From assembly GCF_901521055.1 (NCBI RefSeq), contig NZ_CABEGA010000022.1, forward strand, positions 1-61,145: DNA of 61,145 nucleotides. Reading direction: 5' to 3'. Below are positions 25,899 through 34,322 of the stretch, in pieces; position 1 is the stretch's first letter; every line of letters starts with the position of its first letter. This DNA is from Cellulomonas hominis. Lineage in GTDB: Bacteria; Actinomycetota; Actinomycetes; Actinomycetales; Cellulomonadaceae. The position numbers and the translations under genes are program-made. The notes beneath the pieces are model-generated. The model was not told where the DNA came from. It was given only the letters and a program-made list of their open reading frames with translations, and searched no databases.

Positions 25899-26759
25899 TC
25901 AGCTCCTCTCCGGCGTCGTGGCCGGGCCCGCGAAGTGCTTGTCGGGGTCCGGCGAGGCGTCGCGCAGGGCGCGGGTGTAGGCGTGCTGCGGGCGCAGGAT
26001 GACGTCGTCGGCAGCGCCGCGCTCCACGACGACCCCGTGGTGCAGCACCATGATCTGGTCGCTGAAGTGCCGCGCCGTCGCGAGGTCGTGGGTGATGTAC
26101 AGGACGCCCAGGTGGGACTCGCGCTGGAGCTCGGCGAGCAGGTTCAGCACGCCGAGCCGGATCGACACGTCGAGCATCGACACCGGCTCGTCCGCGACCA
26201 GCAGCGAGGGCCGGGACGCCAGCGCGCGGGCGATCGCGACGCGCTGGCGCTGACCGCCGGACAGCTCGTGCGGGCGGCGGTCGACGACCTCGCGCGGGTC
26301 CAGGTGCACCCGCTCGAGCAGGCGGTGCACCTCGGCCTCGACCTGGTCGGACGGCACGACGCGGTCGAGCCGCAGGGGCCGCTCCACGTGGTGCCGGATG
26401 GTGTGGTACGGGTTCAGCGAGGCGAACGGGTCCTGGAACACCATGCGGACCTGCTGCCGGTACCGGCGCAGCCCGCGCCCGCGGCTCGGCACCGGGGCGC
26501 CGTCGAGCAGCACGGTCCCGGAGGTCGCGCGCTCCAGCCGGGTGATGATCTTGGCGATCGTCGACTTGCCGCTGCCGCTCTGGCCGACCAGCGCGATCGT
26601 CTGGCCCGACGTCAGGGTGAACGACACGTCGTCGAGCGCGAGCATCTCCCCCGCGCCGCGGACGCGGTACTTCTTGGTGACGCCGGAGAACTCGAGGGTG
26701 GTGGTCGGGGTCCCCGCGGGATCGTGAGCGGAGCGAACGATGTCGTGGGGTGATCTCAT
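25899..26759 (-). CDS. Opp-type ABC transporter ATPase (OppF/DppF-like)
   Basis: A 286-residue ATPase. Walker A is GQSGSGKST, the Q-loop is VFQDPFASLNP, the signature LSGGQRQR and Walker B LLVADEPVSMLD. The HAYTRAL stretch near the end is typical of the Opp/Dpp class, although the C-terminal extension is short. ATG 26759 overlaps the stop of the OppD-type gene by 4 nt (ATGA). Confidence 0.9.
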   Translation of the reverse strand: MRSPHDIVRSAHDPAGTPTTTLEFSGVTKKYRVRGAGEMLALDDVSFTLTSGQTIALVGQSGSGKSTIAKIITRLERATSGTVLLDGAPVPSRGRGLRRYRQQVRMVFQDPFASLNPYHTIRHHVERPLRLDRVVPSDQVEAEVHRLLERVHLDPREVVDRRPHELSGGQRQRVAIARALASRPSLLVADEPVSMLDVSIRLGVLNLLAELQRESHLGVLYITHDLATARHFSDQIMVLHHGVVVERGAADDVILRPQHAYTRALRDASPDPDKHFAGPATTPERS

Positions 26760-27598
26760 GCCGCACCTCCCGTGCGGACGAAGTCGCCGCGGTCGCCGGT
26801 CAGGCTCGGGAACGACCCGAGCAGACGCTGGGTGTACGGGTGCCGGGCGTGGCGGTAGATGTTCTCGGCGGTGTCGAGCTCGACCACCCGGCCGGCGCGC
26901 ATCACGGCGATCCGGTCGCTGATCTCCAGCAGCAGCGGGAGGTCGTGGGTGATGAACACGACCGAGAACCCGAGCTCGCGGCGCAGATCGGAGATCTGCT
27001 GCAGGATCTCGCGCTGCACCAGCACGTCGAGCGCGGTCGTCGGCTCGTCCATGATCATCAGCTGGGGCCGCAGGGCCAGCGCCATCGCGATCATCACGCG
27101 CTGGCGCATCCCGCCGGACAGCTCGTGCGGGAACGACCGCAGCCGGTCCCTCCCGACGCCGACCATGTCGAGCAGGTGCCCGCACTCGGCCAGCCGCTCG
27201 GCCCGGCTCATCCGGGGCCGGTGCGTCGTGAACACGTCGTCCAGCTGCCTGCCGACCGCGACGACCGGGTTCAGCGCGTTCATCGCGCCCTGGAACACCA
27301 TCGACGCCTTGTCCCAGCGGAACGCGCGCATCTCCTCGTCGCTGAGCGCGTTGAGGTCGATGTCCCGCCCGGACTCGTCGTGGAACACCGCCGTCCCGCC
27401 GGAGATCACCGCGGGCGGCCGGAGCAGCCGCTGCACCCCGTACGCCAGGGTGGTCTTGCCGCACCCGGACTCCCCCGCCAGCCCGAGGATCTCCCCCCGG
27501 CGCACGCTGAGCGAGACCTCCCGCACCGCCTCGACCGGCGGGTCCACGTCGTAGACCACGCTGAAGTCCGAGACCGTCAGCACGTCCTGTCCTGCCAC
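26756..27598 (-). CDS. Opp-type ABC transporter ATPase (OppD/DppD-like)
   Basis: A 280-residue ATPase. Walker A is GESGCGKTT, the Q-loop VFQGAMNALNP (OppD-type), the signature LSGGMRQR and Walker B LMIMDEPTTALD. It forms the heterodimeric motor with the OppF-type subunit. GTG 27598 has GGGAGAGG just upstream. It follows the binding-protein gene by 83 nt. Confidence 0.9.
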   Translation of the reverse strand: MAGQDVLTVSDFSVVYDVDPPVEAVREVSLSVRRGEILGLAGESGCGKTTLAYGVQRLLRPPAVISGGTAVFHDESGRDIDLNALSDEEMRAFRWDKASMVFQGAMNALNPVVAVGRQLDDVFTTHRPRMSRAERLAECGHLLDMVGVGRDRLRSFPHELSGGMRQRVMIAMALALRPQLMIMDEPTTALDVLVQREILQQISDLRRELGFSVVFITHDLPLLLEISDRIAVMRAGRVVELDTAENIYRHARHPYTQRLLGSFPSLTGDRGDFVRTGGAA

Positions 27599-27681
27599 TG
27601 CACCTCTCCCGTCTGCTCGTGCCGCCCTGCGTCGCGCGGCCGGCGCGGGCCGTGGGGCCCGCGCCGGCCGCGTCGCGCCGG

Positions 27682-29352
27682 TCAGCTCGCGGGCTCGAGG
27701 CTCGTCAGGATGAGCGCGGCCGAGGGCTGGGTCGGGTCGGGGTTGGTGTACGGGTCGTCCTCGCCCGGCCAGCCCACGTAGTTGCGGGTGTTGTACTCGC
27801 CGATGAACGGGCGCGTGCCGATCGGCAGGGCCGGGACGTCCTCGACGAAGATCCGCTGGATCTCCGCGAGGGCCTCCTCGCGCGCCCCGTCGTCGGTGGC
27901 CGTCGCGTACGTGTTCAGCGCGGCGGTCGCCTCGGGGTTGTCGTACCGCCCGAAGTTGAAGTCGGCGGCCTCGCCCACCGGCTTCAGCCAGCGGCCGTCC
28001 ATGATGTCGCTGTACAGGTCGTACGGCGTGGCGCCGGTGTCCGTCCAGTGCAGGATCGCCTGGAAGTCGCCCTCGCCCTTCATCGCCCACCAGGTGTCGG
28101 AGTCCGGGGTGTCGACCGTGGCCTCCACGCCCAGCTCGGCGGCGGAGTCGGCGATCAGGCTGATGCCGGTGACGTAGTCGCTCCAGCCCTGCGGGACGCT
28201 CAGCTCGAACGTGACGGGCTCGCCGTCCGGGTCCACGAGGGCGTCGCCGTCCCAGGTGTAGCCGGCGTCGGACAGGATCTGCTTGGCGCCCTCGACGTCG
28301 ACCCCGAAGGACTCGTCCGCGTAGTCCTCGCCGATGAACGCGTCACCCGCGGGGGTCGGCAGGCCGGTCACGGAGGTCAGCTCCGGCACGCCGCCCTCGC
28401 GGGCGATCGCCTGGTGCTTCTCGCGGTCGACCACCAGGTTCATGGCCTGCCGGAACGCGACGTCGCTGAACGGCTTCGTCTGCGTGTTGACGAACATCGT
28501 GTCGATGCCCAGGCCGGCGGCGGCCCAGTAGACGTTGTCCTCGTCCTTGTCGAGGTACGCCGACTGCACGTTGGGGATGAACGCCTGCGCCCAGTCCGCC
28601 TCGCCGCTGGCGAGCGCGGTGGTCAGGGCGGTGTTGTCGTTGTACGACACGTAGTAGAGCGTCGGCGCGGCCAGCTCGCCGCCCCAGTAGTCGTCGCGCG
28701 CGGTCAGCTCGACGCTCTGCGACGAGAACTGCGTCAGCGTGTACGGGCCGGTGCCGACGGGCTCGAGGTTCGGGTCGGTCGCCGGGTCCGCGACGGACTC
28801 CCAGACGTGCTGCGGGACGATGAGCTTGTGCAGGACCTTGTCCTGCTTGGCGAACATCGAGGCGGCGAAGCTGATCGTGACCGTGTCGCCGTCGAGCGCC
28901 ACGTCGGTGATGCCGAGGGCGGCGTTGTCGAGCTCCGGGGTGTCCTTGAGCAGCGTGAACGTGAAGGCGATGTCGTCGGCGGTGAAGTCCTCGCCGTCGT
29001 TCCAGGTGACGCCGTCCCGCGCGACCAGCGTCACCGCGGTGAAGTCGTCGTTCCAGGTGATCTCCTGCGCCAGCCAGGGCGTGACCTCGTCGGTGGGGTC
29101 GACCAGGTTGACGAAGCCGAGCGGCTCGAGGATCGCGTTGATGTAGCCGAGCTTCATGCCCGACGCGTCGCCGACCCACGGGTTGTTCGACTCGGTGGCG
29201 ATCGCGCCGTCGGGCTTGGCGATGGTGAGGGCGGCGCCCGCCCCGCCGGTGCTGGTGCCGTCGTCCGCCGACCCGCCGGAGCCGCCGGAGCAGGCGGTCA
29301 GGGCCAGGGCGGCGGCCACGCCGAGTGCGACCGCCGGTGTCTTGATCCTCAT
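27682..29352 (-). CDS. Family 5 extracellular solute-binding lipoprotein
   Basis: A 556-residue binding protein of the peptide/nickel/oligosaccharide class. The signal peptide ends in the lipobox LTAC (Cys21) followed by a Ser/Gly linker. Family features are VTWNDGEDFTADDIAFTF, VGTGPYTLTQF and DVAFRQAMNLVVDREK. Because the operon ends with an intracellular GH3 glycosidase, oligosaccharides are a better guess than peptides; Opp-family importers for cellobiose-type sugars are known in Thermotoga and archaea. ATG 29352 has AAGGAG at 6 nt. Confidence 0.9.
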   Translation of the reverse strand: MRIKTPAVALGVAAALALTACSGGSGGSADDGTSTGGAGAALTIAKPDGAIATESNNPWVGDASGMKLGYINAILEPLGFVNLVDPTDEVTPWLAQEITWNDDFTAVTLVARDGVTWNDGEDFTADDIAFTFTLLKDTPELDNAALGITDVALDGDTVTISFAASMFAKQDKVLHKLIVPQHVWESVADPATDPNLEPVGTGPYTLTQFSSQSVELTARDDYWGGELAAPTLYYVSYNDNTALTTALASGEADWAQAFIPNVQSAYLDKDEDNVYWAAAGLGIDTMFVNTQTKPFSDVAFRQAMNLVVDREKHQAIAREGGVPELTSVTGLPTPAGDAFIGEDYADESFGVDVEGAKQILSDAGYTWDGDALVDPDGEPVTFELSVPQGWSDYVTGISLIADSAAELGVEATVDTPDSDTWWAMKGEGDFQAILHWTDTGATPYDLYSDIMDGRWLKPVGEAADFNFGRYDNPEATAALNTYATATDDGAREEALAEIQRIFVEDVPALPIGTRPFIGEYNTRNYVGWPGEDDPYTNPDPTQPSAALILTSLEPAS

Positions 29353-29370
29353 GGTTTCTCCTTCGAAACG
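29353..29370 (-). promoter_or_regulatory. Ribosome-binding site held in a hairpin loop
   Basis: Just before ATG 29352 the minus strand reads GTTTC-GAAGGA-GAAAC. The five-base arms pair perfectly and the Shine-Dalgarno GAAGGA is exactly the loop. Confidence 0.5.
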
Positions 29371-29432
29371 AGCGGCCCGGGGTGGCTGCTCAGAGGCCAC
29401 GTCGCGTCGTCGCGATCGTGCTGGCCGGAACG

Positions 29433-29450
29433 TTACTACACTGTCAGTAA
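29433..29450. promoter_or_regulatory. Candidate TetR operator in the sugar-operon promoter
   Basis: TTACT (29433-29437) and AGTAA (29446-29450) form an 18-bp inverted repeat with an 8-bp centre. It overlaps a minus-strand promoter-like arrangement (CATTGA, 16 bp, TAACGT) and lies between the binding-protein gene and the divergent tetR, in the most AT-rich patch nearby. Confidence 0.5.
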
Positions 29451-29520
29451 GTCAATGCCGACGTGCAGGGTCACGACTTGGTCACGACCGCAGGTCCCCG
29501 CCGCCACGACGCGGGCGCCC

Positions 29521-29526
29521 TAGAAT
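29521..29526 (+). promoter_or_regulatory. Candidate -10 box of the tetR gene
   Basis: TAGAAT, 58 nt upstream of ATG 29585; no clear -35 element. Confidence 0.4.
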
Positions 29527-29584
29527 CGGCGGCGCGCGCCCCGCAGGCGCGCGGCACCCCGGCGCCCGCAGGAATGAGGAAGTC

Positions 29585-30223
29585 ATGGGCTCGCCCAAGC
29601 GGTCCCCCCGGCCACGACCGGAGACGCTGGAGCGCCGACGGCGCATCCTGCGCGCCGCGATGACCACGTTCGGCAGCAAGGGGTACAACAACGGCCCGCT
29701 CACCGAGATCGCGGAGCAGGTCGACATGACCCACGCCGGGATCCTGCACCACTTCGGGTCCAAGGACCAGCTCCTGGTCGAGGTGCTGCGGTACCGCGAC
29801 GAGACCGACGTGGAGGGCCTCGCCGAGCAGCGGATCCCCGACGGCATCGAGCTGTTCCGGCACCTGGTGCGCACCGCGTTCGCCAACGAGCAGCGCCCGG
29901 GCATCGTGCAGACCTACGCGGTGCTGTCGGCCGAGTCCGTGACGGACGACCACCCCGGCCGCGCGTACTTCGAGGACCGGTACCGCACGCTGCGGGGCGA
30001 GATCGCCGCGGCGTTCCGGGTGGTGTGCGAGGCGCGGGGCATCGAGGCCCCCGACACCGTCGACCGCGCGGCGGCGAGCATCCTCGCGGTGATGGACGGC
30101 CTCCAGGTGCAGTGGCTGCTGGCGCGGGACGACGTGGAGCTGGCGCGCGCGAGCGAGTTCGCCATCGAGGCGCTGGTGTCCGCGGTCGTGCAACCGGCGC
30201 CCGCGGTGGTCGCGGAGGGCTAG
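29585..30223 (+). CDS. TetR-family transcriptional regulator
   Basis: A 212-residue regulator. The N-terminal helix-turn-helix is LTEIAEQVDMTHAGILHHFG followed by SKDQLL. The ligand domain is generic. It is divergent from the Opp-type sugar operon and probably represses it through the inverted repeat at 29433-29450. GAGG lies 8 nt upstream of ATG 29585. Its TAG stop shares the tetranucleotide CTAG with the stop of the convergent gpsA. Confidence 0.88.
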   Translation: MGSPKRSPRPRPETLERRRRILRAAMTTFGSKGYNNGPLTEIAEQVDMTHAGILHHFGSKDQLLVEVLRYRDETDVEGLAEQRIPDGIELFRHLVRTAFANEQRPGIVQTYAVLSAESVTDDHPGRAYFEDRYRTLRGEIAAAFRVVCEARGIEAPDTVDRAAASILAVMDGLQVQWLLARDDVELARASEFAIEALVSAVVQPAPAVVAEG

Positions 30224-31221
30224 AGGCCCTCGGCCTTGCGCGGGCGGCCGAGCAGCAGCGGCGCCAGCGCGTCGACCGGCAGCCCCTCGTGCAGCACCTG
30301 GACCACCGCCTGGGTGATCGGCATCTCGACGCCGGCGCGCTCGGCGAGGTCGAGCACGGACCGCGAGCTCTTCACGCCCTCCGCCGTGCCGCCGGTCGCG
30401 GTGACGGCCTCGTCCAGCGTCATCCCGCGGCCGATGTGCAGACCGAGCCTGTGGTTCCGCGAGTCCGGGGACGCGCAGGTCGCCATGAGGTCGCCCATCC
30501 CCGCCAGCCCCGGGAACGTCTCCGCCCGCGCGCCGAGCGCGAGCCCGAGCCGGGTGATCTCCACCAGGCCCCGGGTGATGACGGTGGCCATGGTGTTGTA
30601 GCCGAGGCCGCGGCCCTGCGAGATGCCGACCGCGAGCGCGATGACGTTCTTCACGGCGCCGCAGAGCTCGACCCCGACCACGTCGTCGTTCGTGTACGGC
30701 CGGAAGTACCCGGTCGCGCAGGCGGCGGCGACCCGCTCGGCGGTGCCGGCGTCCGTCGAGGCGACGACGGTCGCGGTCGGCTGCCGCGCGGCGATCTCGG
30801 AGGCGAGGTTCGGCCCGGACAGCACGGCCACGCGGGCGGCGGGCAGGTCGAGCGACTCGGCGACGACCTCGCTCATCCGGCGGTCGGTGGCGAGCTCGAC
30901 ACCCTTCATCAGGGACACGACGACCGCGCCGGGCGCCAGCGCGCCGGCGAGGGGGGCCAGGGTGGCCCGCGCGGACTGCGACGGGACGGCGACGGCGACC
31001 ACGTCGGCGCCGGCGAGGGCGGACGCCGCGTCGGGGTCGGCGGTGACGCGCTCCGGCAGGTCGGTGCCCGGCAGGTAGCGGCTGTTCCGGCGGTCCCGCG
31101 CGATCTCGGCGCACACGGCGGCGTCCCGGCCCCAGACGGTGACGTCGCACCCCGCGTCGGCCAGCACGGCGGCGAACGTCGTCCCCCAGGCGCCGGCGCC
31201 CAGCACGGCGGCGCGCGTCAC
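30220..31221 (-). CDS. gpsA: Glycerol-3-phosphate dehydrogenase [NAD(P)+]
   Basis: A 333-residue enzyme that makes sn-glycerol-3-phosphate for phospholipids. The dinucleotide motif is VLGAGAWGTTFA at the N-terminus. Family stretches include SLMKGVE, SGPNLASEIA, CGAVKNVIALAVG (catalytic Lys) and GLAGMGDLMATC. The GTG start overlaps the plsC stop by 4 nt, so acyltransferase and dehydrogenase are coupled. Confidence 0.95.
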   Translation of the reverse strand: MTRAAVLGAGAWGTTFAAVLADAGCDVTVWGRDAAVCAEIARDRRNSRYLPGTDLPERVTADPDAASALAGADVVAVAVPSQSARATLAPLAGALAPGAVVVSLMKGVELATDRRMSEVVAESLDLPAARVAVLSGPNLASEIAARQPTATVVASTDAGTAERVAAACATGYFRPYTNDDVVGVELCGAVKNVIALAVGISQGRGLGYNTMATVITRGLVEITRLGLALGARAETFPGLAGMGDLMATCASPDSRNHRLGLHIGRGMTLDEAVTATGGTAEGVKSSRSVLDLAERAGVEMPITQAVVQVLHEGLPVDALAPLLLGRPRKAEGL

Positions 31222-31952
31222 GTGAGCTCCGTCGACGTCCCGCCCGGACGCCGCATGTCGTAGGGGCTGGCCGAGGGCGTCTCGCCGCGCACGTCCGCGA
31301 GCAGGGCGGTGATCGCCGCCATGACCCGCTCGGTCGCCTCGCGCAGCGTCGCCGCGTCCAGGGGCCGGTCGTACAGGTCGTCGAGCACGACGGGCGGGCC
31401 CGCGACGACGGTGATCTTCTTCGGCGGGAACGGCTTGAACAGCTTCTTGTACCGGCCCAGCAGATCCTGCGCGCCCCACTGGGCGATCGGCACGACCGGC
31501 ACCCGGGAGGTCAGCGCGAGGCGGGCCACGCCGGTCTTCGCGACCATCGGCCACAGGTCCGGGTCCCGGGTCAGCGTGCCCTCGGGGAACACGGCGACGC
31601 ACTCCCCCTCGGCCAGCGCTGCCTCCGCGGCGCGCAGCGAGTCGCCCGCCCGCGAGGTGTTCCGGTACACCGGGATCTGCCCGGACGTGCGCAGCACCCA
31701 GCCCAGCACCGGGACGCCGAACAGCGACGACTTCGCGAGGATCTTCGGGGCGACGCCGTTGTCGTACAGGTAGTGGGCGAACGTGATCGGGTCGACGTTC
31801 GACATGTGGTTCCCGGCGGCGATGAACCCGGTGCCCGCCGGCAGGCTCAGGTGCTCCGTGCCCCGCCAGTCCCGCCGCGTGATCGCGTAGAGCACGGGGC
31901 GCAGGACGCGGGCGACGTTGCGGTAGGCGCGGTTGGCGCGGGGCGGGTGCAC
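31218..31952 (-). CDS. plsC: 1-acylglycerol-3-phosphate O-acyltransferase (PlsC family)
   Basis: A 244-residue membrane-associated acyltransferase of phospholipid synthesis. The catalytic HX4D motif is NHMSNVDP (His49, Asp54) and the second motif is FPEGTLTRD. The frame is open further upstream (to 32078), but GTG 31952 is chosen: a -10 box TAGCAT ends 8 nt before it, and the conserved RANRAYRNVARVLRPVLY begins immediately after. Confidence 0.9.
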   Translation of the reverse strand: MHPPRANRAYRNVARVLRPVLYAITRRDWRGTEHLSLPAGTGFIAAGNHMSNVDPITFAHYLYDNGVAPKILAKSSLFGVPVLGWVLRTSGQIPVYRNTSRAGDSLRAAEAALAEGECVAVFPEGTLTRDPDLWPMVAKTGVARLALTSRVPVVPIAQWGAQDLLGRYKKLFKPFPPKKITVVAGPPVVLDDLYDRPLDAATLREATERVMAAITALLADVRGETPSASPYDMRRPGGTSTELT

Positions 31953-31960
31953 GGGAGCCG

Positions 31961-31966
31961 ATGCTA
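31961..31966 (-). promoter_or_regulatory. Leaderless-type -10 box for plsC
   Basis: TAGCAT on the minus strand, 8 nt before GTG 31952. Confidence 0.5.
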
Positions 31967-32185
31967 CCCGGCGGGCGGCAGGGCCCCGGGGCACACCCGG
32001 GGCGACCGCGCGCGCACCGCCGGTGAGGGCGTCGGCGTGCGCGCCACGCCCGGATGAGGCAGTATCGGTCCTGGTCACCGCGGTTCACCCCCGGGACCGC
32101 CGCGCATCGTTGGGACGAAGCGAGCCGCGCGAGAAACCCGGCGTGACGTGCAGAGACATGGTCGCGCCTCGGCTTCGGAGCACGC

Positions 32186-33223
32186 ATGTCCCTCACCACC
32201 CGACCGTCGACCCGGGCGGATTCCCGGTCCTCCGTCCCGGGCACGTTCCACATCCTCAGCGACGGCGAGTCGCTCGCCTGGTCCGAGCCCGTCTACCGCA
32301 TCCACGGCTTCCAGCCCGGGGACGTCGTCCCCTCGACCGCCCTGATGCTCGCCCACTGCCACCGCGACGACCGCGCGGGGCTCGAGTCCGTCCTGCGCGG
32401 CGCGCCCACCGAGCCCGCCGCCGGCCGTACCGCCCGCTACCGCCTGCTCGACGCCGCCGGCGAGGAGCGCGTGGTGCTCGCGGTGCTCGCCGGGGAGGCC
32501 GGCCCGCGCGGCACCCGGACGGGCGACGGCTCGCTCGACGCGCAGGCGGACACGACCGACGCCCCCGCGCGCCAGCAGCTCGGGCTGCTCATCGACCTCG
32601 GCGCCGAGATCGGCGCCACGGCGGCCCGGCGGGCCGACGAGATGCTGACCGCCGCCATCGCGTCCCGCGAGGTGATCGACCAGGCCAAGGGCGCCGTCAT
32701 GCTCGCGTACGGGATCGACGGCGCCGCGGCCTTCGAGTTCCTGCGGTGGCACTCCGAGCATCTCAACGTGAAGGTCCGGACCCTGGCGGAGCGGCTGCTG
32801 GAGGCGCTGCCGGGCCGACGCGCCGCGGTCGACTCACGCGAGCTGCTCGACACCGCGCTCGCGAGCCTCGCCGACGTGCCCGGCGCGACCACGGCGGCGC
32901 TCGACGGCTCGCTGCACGCCCACCCGCACCTGCCGGCGCGGCTCGACGTCCGGCACGAGCAGGAAGGCCGCCTCGTGCTCGTGCGGCTGGAGGGCGAGGT
33001 GGACGCCTCGACCGCCCCCGCGCTCGTGACCGGGCTGTCCGAGGCGCTGCGTGCGGTCCCGTCGCGCGGCACGCTCGTGCTCGACGCCTCCGCCCTGCAG
33101 CGGCTCGGCCCCGTCGCCGCGCTGCACATCTCCCGCCTGCGGCGGCGGTGCGAGCACGCCGGCGTCGCGCTGCGGATGGTCCCGCCGCACGGCACGGCGC
33201 CCGAGCCCGCCGAGATGCGGTGA
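32186..33223 (+). CDS. PAS-ANTAR-STAS regulator
   Basis: A 345-residue protein with three domains. A PAS domain covers about residues 18-105 (AWSEPVYRIHGFQPGDV). An ANTAR RNA-binding antiterminator domain covers about 150-210 (SREVIDQAKGAVMLAYGI ... AAFEFLRWHSEHLN). A STAS domain covers about 245-340 (LEGEVDASTAPAL, LVLDASALQRLGPVAALHI). It could sense a signal, bind RNA hairpins and enter an anti-anti-sigma-like partnership. GGAG lies 5 nt before ATG 32186. The 233-bp gap to the divergent plsC shows no clear promoter for this gene. Confidence 0.78.
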   Translation: MSLTTRPSTRADSRSSVPGTFHILSDGESLAWSEPVYRIHGFQPGDVVPSTALMLAHCHRDDRAGLESVLRGAPTEPAAGRTARYRLLDAAGEERVVLAVLAGEAGPRGTRTGDGSLDAQADTTDAPARQQLGLLIDLGAEIGATAARRADEMLTAAIASREVIDQAKGAVMLAYGIDGAAAFEFLRWHSEHLNVKVRTLAERLLEALPGRRAAVDSRELLDTALASLADVPGATTAALDGSLHAHPHLPARLDVRHEQEGRLVLVRLEGEVDASTAPALVTGLSEALRAVPSRGTLVLDASALQRLGPVAALHISRLRRRCEHAGVALRMVPPHGTAPEPAEMR

Positions 33224-33272
33224 GCACGCCCCGGCAGCAGCATGTCTCCCATCCGAGACGGAGGAGGACGAC

Positions 33273-33449
33273 GTGAGCCAGGATGCGGCTGACCGCCCCG
33301 ACGGCGTGCTGCCCGGGGGTGACCCCGACGACGTGGCCGAGCAGAGCACGCCGGGGTCTGAGGGCGACGGGCCCGAGGACGCCTACACCGAGCCGGCCGA
33401 CGGGCCCGAGCAGCGGCAGCGCCCCGAAGACGGCCCCGCCGAGCGGTGA
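33273..33449 (+). CDS. Small acidic hypothetical protein
   Basis: A 58-residue Asp/Glu/Pro-rich protein without recognisable domains, probably disordered. Support is the excellent ribosome-binding site GGAGGAGG before GTG 33273 and the 4-nt GTGA overlap with the GAF-ANTAR gene. Its job may partly be to couple translation between the two ANTAR genes. Confidence 0.55.
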   Translation: MSQDAADRPDGVLPGGDPDDVAEQSTPGSEGDGPEDAYTEPADGPEQRQRPEDGPAER

Positions 33450-34234
33450 GGACCATGGAGACCCCGTCCGTGGACGGTGACGGCTCCGTCCGCGAGGAGT
33501 GGCGCACGGTCGCGCTCGGGGAGATGCACAGCATGCTCGCCACCGCCGTCCCGCTGGAGGTGCTGCTCGACACGATCGTGCACCGCGCCGCCGAGCGGGT
33601 CGGCGACTCGGCCTCGGCCGCCATCACGCTCCGCCTGCGCCAGCAGCCCACCGTCGCGGCCGCGACCGACGAGCGCAGCGCCGAGTGCGACCGCGTGGAG
33701 CAGGCCGCCGGGGCGGGCCCGTGCCTGGAGGCCACCGTGCACGGCGGCCTGATCACGGTGCCCGAGATCGCGGCCGCCGACCGGTGGGCGCAGTGGCGCG
33801 AGGCCTCGCTGGCGGCCGGGTTCGGCTCGGCGGCGGCGCTGCCCGCGTCCCTGGCCGAGGAGCCGGACCTCGAGCTGGCGATCAACCTGTACCGGCCGGA
33901 GCCGGGCGAGTGGGACGAGGCCACGCTGGCGGACGTGCAGGCGTTCGCCGAGGACGCCGGACGCGCGCTCGCCGTCGCCGCGCGCGTGGAGGAGCAGGCC
34001 CGGGTCAACGCCGACCTGAAGCAGGCCATGGCGTCGCGCACCACCATCGACCAGGCGCTCGGCGTCATCATGGCGCAGAACCGCTGCTCCCCCGAGGAGG
34101 CCTTCGCGATCCTGCGCCGGGCCTCCCAGCACCGGAACGCCAAGCTGCGGGACGTGGCCGCGCAGATCGTCGCCCGGGTGTCCGGCAGCGAGCCGCACAG
34201 CGCCAACGAGTTCCGCGACCGGCCAGGGACCTGA
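33446..34234 (+). CDS. GAF-ANTAR regulator
   Basis: A 262-residue protein. A GAF sensor domain spans about 30-170 (AAGAGPCLEATVHGG), and an ANTAR domain spans about 190-245 (TIDQALGVIMAQNRCSPEEA, then FAILRRASQHRNAKLRD). It matches cytoplasmic ANTAR antiterminators of Actinobacteria. GTG 33446 overlaps the stop of the acidic mini-protein; ATG 33455 in frame is the alternative. Confidence 0.85.
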   Translation: MRTMETPSVDGDGSVREEWRTVALGEMHSMLATAVPLEVLLDTIVHRAAERVGDSASAAITLRLRQQPTVAAATDERSAECDRVEQAAGAGPCLEATVHGGLITVPEIAAADRWAQWREASLAAGFGSAAALPASLAEEPDLELAINLYRPEPGEWDEATLADVQAFAEDAGRALAVAARVEEQARVNADLKQAMASRTTIDQALGVIMAQNRCSPEEAFAILRRASQHRNAKLRDVAAQIVARVSGSEPHSANEFRDRPGT

Positions 34235-34267
34235 CCCCCGCGGGCGCGTCGGCCCGCCCGGTCCGTC

Positions 34268-34302
34268 CGCGAGGTCGCCCGGTCCCGCCGGGCGACCTCG
34301 CG
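34268..34302. terminator. Bidirectional hairpin terminator with GAGGTCG core
   Basis: A 15-bp perfect stem (34268-34282 with 34288-34302) and the loop TCCCG, between the convergent GAF-ANTAR gene and the ferritin-like small protein gene. Confidence 0.75.
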
Positions 34303-34322
34303 ACCGGGCCGGACCCCGCCGC

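Noticed and set aside
31953..32078. N-terminal extension of PlsC to 32078
   Set aside because: The extra residues are not family-like and the extension would cover the -10 box TAGCAT that fits a start at 31952.
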